A DNA stretch of 64,000 nucleotides from Gaiella sp038230035 (lineage in GTDB: Bacteria > Actinomycetota > Thermoleophilia > Gaiellales > Gaiellaceae). A program made the position numbers and the translations under genes. The notes beneath the pieces were generated by a model that was not told where the DNA came from, did no database searches, and worked only from the letters and a program-made list of their open reading frames with translations. Of the stretch, positions 56,507 through 64,000 are shown piece by piece (within the stretch, counting starts at the first letter, position 1; every line of letters starts with the position of its first letter). The stretch spans positions 37,365 through 101,364 of the forward strand of contig JBBRNX010000010.1 of assembly GCA_038230035.1 (NCBI GenBank), given 5' to 3'.

Positions 56507-57727
56507 CTATTTGACCAAGGTGAGCAGCTTGAACATCGGCAGGTACATGGAGATCACGATGACGCCGACCATCATGCCGACGCCGATCATCATGATCGGC
56601 TCGATGATCGAGGTGAGCGCCTGGATCGACGCGTCGACCTCGTCCTCGTAGAAGTCTGCGACCTTGCCGAGCATCTTCTCGAGCTCGCCGGTCTCCTCGC
56701 CGATCTTGACCATCTGACCGACCATGGGAGGGAAGACGTCGCTGTCGACCATCGGCTGGGCGATCGGGGCGCCATCACGCACTCGTTCGCGGATCTTCAG
56801 CGTCTCGGACTCGACGACCCAGTTGCCCGACGTCTGTGCGGTGATCTCGAGAGCGCGCATGATGTCGACGCCCGAGGCGATCAGGGTGGAGAGGGTGCGC
56901 GAGAACCGCGCCATCGCAACCTTGCGGACGACAGACCCGATCTGCATCGGGATTCTCAGCTTGAAGCGATCCCAGGCTTGACGCCCCGTTTCGGACTTCT
57001 TCCAGCGGAAGAAGCCGAAGATCGACGCGCCGATGACGGGGAAGATGATGAACCAGTAGCCGCGCAGCAGATTCGAGACATGCAGAACGAGCAGCGTCAG
57101 CGCAGGCAGCTGGCCGCCGAGCTGGTCGAAGATCTTCACGAAGATCGGGACGAGGAACATCAGGAGCCCCGTCATGACGAGCGTCGCAAACGTCAAGACG
57201 ACGGACGGGTAGATCATCGCGCCCTTCACGCGGCGCTTGATCTTCTGCTCCTTCTCGATCTGGATCGCGACGCGATCGAGCACGATGTCGAGCACGCCGG
57301 CGGCCTCGCCGGCCTCCACCATCGCGATGTAGAGGCGGCTGAACGTCTCCGGATAGCGCGTCATCGCCTCGGACAGAAGCGCGCCGCCCTCGACCTGCTC
57401 GCGCACATCGTCGATGATCGTCGCGAGCGTCTTGTCGTCGGTCTGCTGCTCGAGGATCACGAGTGCAGTGACGACCGAGAGGCCGGCCTCGATCATCGTC
57501 GCGAACTGACGCGAGAAGATTTGCAGCGACTTCGGCTTGACCTTCTCGCCGATACCCATGAACGTCTTGCCGGCACGCGTCGCGGGAGCTGTCAGCTCCT
57601 CGATTCGCTGGGCGAGCAGCCCGTTGCCGCGTAGCGCGTCGCGCGCCGCTGGCAGGTCGGGAGCCTGGATCTCGCCGCTGAGCTCGATACCTTGCGAGTT
57701 GATGGCGCTGTAGGCGAAGGACGGCAT
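56507..57727 (-). CDS. pilC: Type IV pilus inner membrane platform protein PilC
   Basis: 406 residues. Two T2SF domains (about 70-195 and 270-395): FSRQFATMIEAGLSVVTALV and FSRTLSTLIASGVDIMRALE, each with the conserved Gly, and three membrane segments. It anchors the assembly ATPase. Last pilus gene of the minus-strand set. Confidence 0.93.
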   Translation of the reverse strand: MPSFAYSAINSQGIELSGEIQAPDLPAARDALRGNGLLAQRIEELTAPATRAGKTFMGIGEKVKPKSLQIFSRQFATMIEAGLSVVTALVILEQQTDDKTLATIIDDVREQVEGGALLSEAMTRYPETFSRLYIAMVEAGEAAGVLDIVLDRVAIQIEKEQKIKRRVKGAMIYPSVVLTFATLVMTGLLMFLVPIFVKIFDQLGGQLPALTLLVLHVSNLLRGYWFIIFPVIGASIFGFFRWKKSETGRQAWDRFKLRIPMQIGSVVRKVAMARFSRTLSTLIASGVDIMRALEITAQTSGNWVVESETLKIRERVRDGAPIAQPMVDSDVFPPMVGQMVKIGEETGELEKMLGKVADFYEDEVDASIQALTSIIEPIMMIGVGMMVGVIVISMYLPMFKLLTLVK

Positions 57728-57777
57728 CTGTGGTCCCTATCGGCGTCTGTCGACGGTTGGTTGAGAGGCTGCGAACG

Positions 57778-58608
57778 TCACGGCGCCGACGTCCTAGTCG
57801 CGGCCACCGTCGCCACCTTGCCACCCTTGAACACTGCGATCTTCTCGGGCTGGTCGCCGACGTACACGAGCTTGACGACGTAGCGCTGGCCGGTGGTCGT
57901 GTTCATCAGGGTCACACGCTTGCCGAGCTCGAGCAGGATTGTGTTGCCCGCGGTGAACGAGCCGCCGGCGACGCCGATGCGCGCATCCTTGCCGACGAGC
58001 TTGACGAGAACGAAGATCGGGTCGGCTTTCGGGAACAGCTGCTTGAGCGTGAGCTGCTGGGGGCGACCGTTGACGAGCAGCGTGGCGTACGCGAGCGGCG
58101 CCACAGGTGCGGGAGCACCTGCCACAGGTGCGGGAGCACCCGAGCCACCAGTGGTCGCCGGGGGGGTCGTCCCACCGCTCGTCCCTCCGGTGGTCGGCGT
58201 CGTGCCGCCCGGGGCAATCGGAGCCGAGGCTGTCGAGGAGGCGTCCTTGACCTGCTGAACGAATGGATCCTTCGCCTTGAACCGACTGAACGACCAGAGT
58301 TGTCCCTGCACCGCGTCAGGCGTCGTCGCGGGTGCGAGCACGACGCCGGCAACCTTCGCCGAGTACCGGGTAGCTGACACGTTGACCGGAGTCGAGGGGG
58401 CCACGGGTGTCACAACGCCTGCGGCCGGGGTGGTGGTTCCGTCTGCAGTGGTGGTCGTCGCGGCCGGCGCAGCCGTCGAGCTGCTCGAATGCTTGAGCAG
58501 GCCGGGTAGCTCGAAGGCGAGCACTCCCACGAGGATCACAGCTCCCACGCCGACGAAGATCTTCTGCTTGCGCTCCTTCTGTGCTTTGAGATCAGGCTTG
58601 GGGGCCAT
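57778..58608 (-). CDS. Pilus-associated GspC/PilP-like protein
   Basis: 276 residues. A short basic N-terminus, one membrane helix (KIFVGVGAVILVGVLAFELP), a Thr/Ala/Pro/Gly-rich linker with an in-frame repeat (APAPVAGAPAPVAP), and a small C-terminal domain (YATLLVNGRPQQLTLKQLF, YVVKLVYVGDQPEKIAVFKG). Position after pilO and the topology suggest a PilP or GspC equivalent; sequence alone does not prove it. Overlaps pilO by 1 nt. Confidence 0.7.
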   Translation of the reverse strand: MAPKPDLKAQKERKQKIFVGVGAVILVGVLAFELPGLLKHSSSSTAAPAATTTTADGTTTPAAGVVTPVAPSTPVNVSATRYSAKVAGVVLAPATTPDAVQGQLWSFSRFKAKDPFVQQVKDASSTASAPIAPGGTTPTTGGTSGGTTPPATTGGSGAPAPVAGAPAPVAPLAYATLLVNGRPQQLTLKQLFPKADPIFVLVKLVGKDARIGVAGGSFTAGNTILLELGKRVTLMNTTTGQRYVVKLVYVGDQPEKIAVFKGGKVATVAATRTSAP

Positions 58609-59255
58609 TAGGGCGTCGCTCCTGCGGCGACCGTGCCGCTCGGCGCGGCCGGTGTGGTGGTGGACGGGGTCGAGGGCAGCGAGCCGACGAACATGAAGGC
58701 GTCGATCGAGATCGTGGCCTTTACATCCGGGAAGCTCTTCTTGTTGCCTGGTTGCGTGAATCCGATCTCGTCGACCGTGAACAGCCGGCCGGTCGCGAGC
58801 AGCGCCCGCTTGTGGACGTCGACCAGACGGCGGAGGTCGCGCAGGAAGCTCGAGACGGCGGAGAACCGGCCCTGAAGAACGACCGTCACGGGCTGGACCG
58901 TGAAACCGGTCTGGGCAACCAAGCCCTGTGTCTGGATCCCCTCGAAGCTGAGGCCGTGGGACTTAGCCAACCGGTTGAGCGAGAGGATGATCCCCGCCAT
59001 GTCGGTTTGGTCGGGCATCGCTTTCGTGAGCCGGTAAAGGTCACTCGCCCGAACGTGTACCTGAGCGCTCGGAGTCGCGAGCTCCGCCTTGCGCGCGGCG
59101 ATCTTGGCCTGCACGGCCGAGATGTCCGAGTCGAGACTCGCCGCCTTCGAATGCTGCGGGCTGACGCCGAGAAACCAGATCGCCGCGACTAGGAGTGCGA
59201 CTCCCGCGGCGGCGGCAGCGATCAGACCGTTCTGCGAGCCGAACCGAGCTCTCAT
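58608..59255 (-). CDS. pilO: Type IV pilus assembly protein PilO
   Basis: 215 residues. One membrane helix (LIAAAAAGVALLVAAIWFLG), a coiled coil (DSDISAVQAKIAARKAEL), and a ferredoxin-like domain (LSLNRLAKSHGLSFEGIQ, PVTVVLQGRFSAVSSFLRDL). It forms the alignment complex with PilN. ATG at 59255 overlaps the pilMN stop as ATGA. Confidence 0.9.
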   Translation of the reverse strand: MRARFGSQNGLIAAAAAGVALLVAAIWFLGVSPQHSKAASLDSDISAVQAKIAARKAELATPSAQVHVRASDLYRLTKAMPDQTDMAGIILSLNRLAKSHGLSFEGIQTQGLVAQTGFTVQPVTVVLQGRFSAVSSFLRDLRRLVDVHKRALLATGRLFTVDEIGFTQPGNKKSFPDVKATISIDAFMFVGSLPSTPSTTTPAAPSGTVAAGATP

Positions 59256-61912
59256 GAGGCACCTCCGGTCTCGCGCAGGTCGGCGAGGATCGTGAACTGG
59301 ACGACGTCGCGCTTGCCGACGGTTTGCGCCTGGCTGGTCTGCAGCTGAACGTTCTGGAGCGAGGGCAGCGCGGACAGGCGGGCGAGCAGGGTGGCTACGT
59401 CGGGCTGTGCGTACGTGAAGCCGGTAATCGTCACGCCGGTCGGAGCGGCTGGAGTCGCCGGTGTCGTGGCGGAAGTTGGCGTCGCACCGGCTGCCCCGAC
59501 AACTACCGGCGTGCTGAGCGGGCGGGCGGTCCTCGCCGACAGCGTCGTGAGCCACACATCGCCCGGAAGGACGCGTGCGAAGTCGGAGAGCATCGTGTCC
59601 CAGGCTGTCCGAGCGCCGAGAACCTGGGCGACGGCGGAGGCCCGCTGCGCCTGGAGGCCCTGGAGCGCCGCGTCGATCTGCGGCCGCTTCGGCTGCGGCA
59701 GGGACGTGAACTCGAAGTTGAGCGCGTCAAGCTGGGACTGGCGGTCGGAGACCTTTCCGTGCGCCTGCATGAAGAGGAAACCGGCTGCGACGAGCGGGAC
59801 GACGGCCGCAATCGGTAGGAGCACGGGCAGAAGCCGCGGCTTCCGCGAGGCGACCTTGGCGAGATCCCCGGGCATCAGGTTGACGCTGCGGATCGCCCCG
59901 TCATCGATCCCGAGGCCGATCGCGACGGCGAGCGAGCCGATGACATGCTCGAAGCCCGTGTCGACGCCCGCTCGGGCCGTGACCCTCTGCAACGGATCGC
60001 CGACGCGAACTGCGACGCCGATCATCTGGTGGAGTGCATCGGCCAGACCGTCGAGCTGCGACACGCCGCCCGTGATCACGATCTCGCCGATGCCGAGCGA
60101 ATCCGGCTGAGTCTGGTAAAACTGGAGCGAGCTGACGAGCTCCCGGGCGAAGGGTGTGAGGCGCAGCCTGATGGCCTCGACCGCCTTGCTGCGAGCCTCG
60201 TCGTCAAGCCCCTCGATGCGGGTCGTGCCGCCTGCCAACGAGACGTTGCGGAGGATCGTCGCGGCTTCGGCAGGGCGAACCTCGAGCTCCTGCACGATCG
60301 CGTCTTGGAGCGTGCTGCCGCCCCAGTCGAAGACACGCGTGAACTCGCAGACCCCTCCGCCGGAGACCATCAGCGTCGATGCTTCGTGACCGATCGCGAC
60401 GACGACGGTTGCCGTGTCGGTGTCCTTGCGAGCGGCGACGTCTTGCGGTTCCACGAATGCACGGAGCAGTCCGAGCGACTCGAGGTCGATCCCGGCGACC
60501 TTCAGACCGGCACGCTGCGCGGTCTCGGCGTAAGGAGCGACTTGGTCACGTGGCGCGACGACGAGGAAGATGCGCCGCGTCGTCTCGCCGGTCGGCGTCT
60601 GGCGCTCGTCGAGGACGCGGTAGTCGAGTACCGCATCGCTGCCGGCAATCGGCAGAACCTCATGGGCCTTGAACCGCACGGCGTTGTCGAAGCGCGCGCC
60701 ATCGTCGACGCCGGCGATCTCGAAGGTGCGGACACCGATCCGGTTGCTGGCGATGCCGATGCGGACGTCCTTCGTCGGCAGCTTGTGGTCTGCGAAGAAC
60801 GACCGAAGTGCGTTAGTCAGCGCTTCGGGGTCGCGAATCTCGCCGTCGACAACGATTCCGGCTTCGAGCGGTGTGCGAGCGAGCTCGACGAGCTCGGGCC
60901 GACCGTTCTGATCCTCGATCACCGCCGCCGCTAGCTGCGAGGCGCCGATCTTCAAGCCGACGACCCGGCCGCCGCGCCGCTGACCGTTCCGGCTGCGCGA
61001 AGACTTCGTGTCGCGTCCCTTGCCTCGTGAGCGCGACGGGGCTTGTTCCTCGGCCGAGATGATCGTGACAGCGGTGCTTTCCGAGGCCCCGGCGGAAACG
61101 GACTCGTGGTCAGCTTCCGTGGACGGCTCCGCGCGACCCTCTTCCGCAACCGGAACGGGGGTCGGCTCTTCGGGCCACTCGAGCGCGGGTGCGGTCTCCG
61201 GCTCAGGGTTATGCGCGTCTTCGGCTGCGGCGGCCATAGGCTCCTCCGCGGGCTCTGCGACTGGCTCGTCGGCTGCATCGGCGACGTCCGCCGAAGCGGA
61301 CCCGACCGCTGACAGCTCCGCCGGATCCGTGGGAGGCGGTGCCTCGTCTGCGACCAGCTCGGCGTCCGTCTCGGGTACGTCGACCACAGCGACCTCGTCG
61401 TCTGACGCGGGAGCGTCGGCGATCGCCGCGGCGGCGCCCGCCGCCTTTCGGCGGCCGAAGCTGAGCTCGCGCTTGTAGAAAGGCGTCTTCACGTCGTCGC
61501 CAGAAGTTCCGGGATCGGCGTGAGCAGACTGGCGGTCCACAGCAATCTCTTCGTCCAAGGCGCTGGAGCCGTCCGACGCCGCGGTCACGTCCGACCCTGA
61601 CCAGGAGTCCGGCTGCTCGTCAGTCGCTTCATGTGAGCCAGCATCGGCGTCGTCGGGCTCGCCCGCGTCGCTGCGGACGTTCACGAAGCCGAGCGGCCGC
61701 CGGGAAAATTCGTATGCCCAACTCTCGCCGACGCCTCCTGCATGTCCGAGTGACACGTCCCGATCGTGAGAGCCGGCGTGTCCGAACGGATCTGACGAGA
61801 CACCGTTGTAGAGCTCGGCGACGGTCGCACCCGTGTCAACCTGGACGGGGTCGATCGGCTCGAGTGACGACTGTAGACCGGCGTAACGGTGGATGGGGTT
61901 CCAGGGCATCAT
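59252..61912 (-). CDS. PilM-PilN fusion protein with long disordered N-terminus
   Basis: 886 residues. Residues 1-310 are low-complexity Asp/Glu/Ala/Ser with one conserved-looking motif TPFYKRELSF (143-152). PilM (actin-like, about 315-660) starts GGRVVGLKIGASQLAAAV and contains DYRVLDERQTPTGETTRRIF and EIVITGGVSQLDGLADAL. PilN (about 674-886) starts VNLMPGDLAKV, with a membrane helix (LLPIAAVVPLVAAGFLFMQ), a coiled coil and the terminal ferredoxin-like domain. In most bacteria PilM is cytoplasmic and separate, holding the short N-terminus of PilN; here they are one chain. Confidence 0.9.
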   Translation of the reverse strand: MMPWNPIHRYAGLQSSLEPIDPVQVDTGATVAELYNGVSSDPFGHAGSHDRDVSLGHAGGVGESWAYEFSRRPLGFVNVRSDAGEPDDADAGSHEATDEQPDSWSGSDVTAASDGSSALDEEIAVDRQSAHADPGTSGDDVKTPFYKRELSFGRRKAAGAAAAIADAPASDDEVAVVDVPETDAELVADEAPPPTDPAELSAVGSASADVADAADEPVAEPAEEPMAAAAEDAHNPEPETAPALEWPEEPTPVPVAEEGRAEPSTEADHESVSAGASESTAVTIISAEEQAPSRSRGKGRDTKSSRSRNGQRRGGRVVGLKIGASQLAAAVIEDQNGRPELVELARTPLEAGIVVDGEIRDPEALTNALRSFFADHKLPTKDVRIGIASNRIGVRTFEIAGVDDGARFDNAVRFKAHEVLPIAGSDAVLDYRVLDERQTPTGETTRRIFLVVAPRDQVAPYAETAQRAGLKVAGIDLESLGLLRAFVEPQDVAARKDTDTATVVVAIGHEASTLMVSGGGVCEFTRVFDWGGSTLQDAIVQELEVRPAEAATILRNVSLAGGTTRIEGLDDEARSKAVEAIRLRLTPFARELVSSLQFYQTQPDSLGIGEIVITGGVSQLDGLADALHQMIGVAVRVGDPLQRVTARAGVDTGFEHVIGSLAVAIGLGIDDGAIRSVNLMPGDLAKVASRKPRLLPVLLPIAAVVPLVAAGFLFMQAHGKVSDRQSQLDALNFEFTSLPQPKRPQIDAALQGLQAQRASAVAQVLGARTAWDTMLSDFARVLPGDVWLTTLSARTARPLSTPVVVGAAGATPTSATTPATPAAPTGVTITGFTYAQPDVATLLARLSALPSLQNVQLQTSQAQTVGKRDVVQFTILADLRETGGAS

Positions 61913-61920
61913 GGCGGCTC

Positions 61921-63099
<1,179 letters not shown>

Positions 63100-63477
63100 G
63101 GGGCCAGCTATCGGCAGCTGCCCTGCCTAGCTTGAGGGTCTGTTAAGACACGCCGGCGGCATCACCCGAGGCGCAGAATCCGCCGAGCTTGTCCCGTCCC
63201 AACCCGAGGAGGCGAGAGACCGCTGTGGGCGACACCATTGGGTCGAACCGATCGGCCCCTCGCTGGCGATAGCCGTCCGTCGCACCTCGGCTCCAGGGAC
63301 GGGGAAACACGTCGGCACGATCACCTCACCGGGCCTGCTGGAGAGCAGCCGGCCGGATCCCACGCAGCGGGGGACGAAGAGCCCCCCCAAGAATCACCCG
63401 TTCGCGGCTCTCGTAGCCGCCGTGAGACGGCGATATCGATCTGGCAGACGTTTCCAACGACCTCGCGGAGGCACGAC
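63100..63477 (+). other. pilT-pilA divergent region and pilA leader
   Basis: 378 bp without a gene. On the plus strand it contains hairpins CCGTCC/GGACGG (about 63273-63302), CTGCT-GGAG-AGCAG (63336-63349), GGGGG/CCCCC (63369-63386) and GCGGCT-CTCGT-AGCCGC (63404-63420). The segment AGCGGGGGACGAAGAG followed by CAAGAATCACCC weakly recalls nucleotide-sensing riboswitch cores, but no known class fits well. No confident promoter was found. Confidence 0.4.
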
Positions 63478-63864
63478 ATGCGCATGACCACCACGCGGCG
63501 GAGCCCGATGTGGGATGAGCGAGGCTTCACCCTCATCGAGTTGCTCGTCGTGATGGTGATCGTCGCCGTGCTGCTCGCGATCGCCGTTCCCTCCTACCTC
63601 GGCTTCAGAGACCGCGCGAACCGGTCGGCGGCAAAGGCCAATGTCCGCGCCGCACTACCGGCGATCGAGGCGTACTACTCCGAGAAGAACTCGTACGCGG
63701 GCGCGACGGTGACGAAGCTAAAGGCGTCCTACGACGCCGGCGTCTCTCTGCAGACGATCAAGAGCGCAAGTCTCACGGGGTACTGCGCCCAGGCTGCTTC
63801 GGGCAACGCCATTGCGCACCGGACAGGTCCTTCGGGCGCTCTGACACTCACAGGCGCCTGCTAG
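63478..63864 (+). CDS. pilA: Type IV pilin PilA
   Basis: 128 residues. Prepilin cleavage site after G16 in DERGFTLIELLVV (F17 becomes residue 1 and E21 is the conserved Glu5), then the hydrophobic helix VMVIVAVLLAIAVPSYLGF and a small globular part with a terminal Cys pair (YCAQ and TGAC). GGAGG lies 7-8 nt upstream of ATG at 63478, which fixes the start. Confidence 0.93.
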   Translation: MRMTTTRRSPMWDERGFTLIELLVVMVIVAVLLAIAVPSYLGFRDRANRSAAKANVRAALPAIEAYYSEKNSYAGATVTKLKASYDAGVSLQTIKSASLTGYCAQAASGNAIAHRTGPSGALTLTGAC

Positions 63865-63865
63865 C

Positions 63866-64000
63866 TGTCCTACCCACAGACGTTGTGAACGCGGCTGATC
63901 GGGGGTCGGTCTCCGAGCGAGCTGTGTGGTCTTGTCCGGTTGTAGTGGTGGAGCCAGTGTGGCAGCGCTTGGTTGCGCTGTCGATGTGAGTGGTAGGCGA
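63866..64000 (-). mobile_element. End of an IS481-like insertion sequence
   Basis: The right part of the window, starting 2 nt after the pilA stop with TGTCCTACCCACAG, holds the C-terminal end of a transposase. The opposite end lies outside the window, so inverted repeats cannot be compared. Confidence 0.6.
63870..64000 (-). CDS. IS481/IS3-type transposase, C-terminal end (cut by window edge)
   Basis: Reverse-strand frame beginning outside the window and ending at TAG (63870-63872). The visible 42 residues read AYHSHRQRNQALPHWLHHYN then RTRPHSSLGDRPPISRVHNV before CG and stop. The W..H.YN..RPH..LG.RPPISR pattern is typical of the C-terminal end of DDE transposases of the IS481 family. Confidence 0.85.
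   Translation of the reverse strand, partial: AYHSHRQRNQALPHWLHHYNRTRPHSSLGDRPPISRVHNVCG

Noticed and set aside
63100..63477. c-di-GMP class I riboswitch before pilA
   Set aside because: The conserved GGCAAACC and GACGCAAAGCC elements are absent on the plus strand.

Overview
The window is about 64 kb of high-GC DNA from an actinobacterium. The gene order (rpsL-rpsG-fusA-tuf-S10-spc-alpha cluster, with rpmG-secE-nusG-rplKAJL-rpoBC nearby), the zinc-binding forms of S4, S14, L33 and L36, Zur-type zinc control and many leaderless genes fit Actinomycetota. A Thermoleophilia (Gaiellales/Solirubrobacterales-like) origin is my inference from the style of the pilus and ribosomal genes, not something proven here.

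Layout. 1-3.1 kb: the edge of a TetR regulator, a PD40 beta-propeller protein, a HAD hydrolase, a tandem hairpin repeat and tRNA-Pro(CGG). 3.2-8.3 kb: a Nif3-like protein, a ChrB-like/YncE-like/DUF4396 set with overlapping start and stop codons, a 57-codon HTH-like gene behind a leader that ends in a strong terminator, an acyl-CoA ligase and a small coiled-coil protein. 8.3-13.6 kb: two divergent cell-wall enzymes with related coiled-coil N-termini (NlpC/P60 and 3D domains), then dacB, DUF2237 and an MFS transporter. 13.7-17.2 kb: ligA, a Gph-like phosphatase, a nested inverted-repeat element and truA.

17.2-38 kb: one nearly unbroken minus-strand block, rpsL through rplQ, with secY, adk, map, infA and rpoA. 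38.2-39.6 kb: a GGDEF protein and a small membrane protein. 39.7-51.9 kb: rpoC, rpoB, rplL, rplJ, rplA, rplK, nusG, secE and rpmG on the minus strand, preceded by tRNA-Met. 52-55.7 kb: thymidine kinase, a ZnuBCA-type zinc importer and a divergent Zur. 55.7-64 kb: a DUF3105 protein, a type IV pilus set (pilC, a GspC/PilP-like gene, pilO, a fused pilM-pilN, pilT), divergent pilA, and the end of an IS481-like insertion sequence.

The most interesting observation is a pair of 164-nt structured RNA elements. One fills the gap in front of rpsM and the other the gap in front of rpsD. They share conserved single-stranded blocks, have a closing stem that covers the Shine-Dalgarno, show compensatory base changes in two helices, and carry an unrelated apical hairpin. 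This looks like a ribosomal-protein leader, possibly bound by S4, that I do not recognise from any described family. Other points worth a look are a roughly 200-residue acidic/Ala-rich N-terminal extension on S17, a roughly 200-residue insertion in RpoC, the PilM-PilN fusion, and a TANNNT box 6-10 nt upstream of at least 13 start codons.
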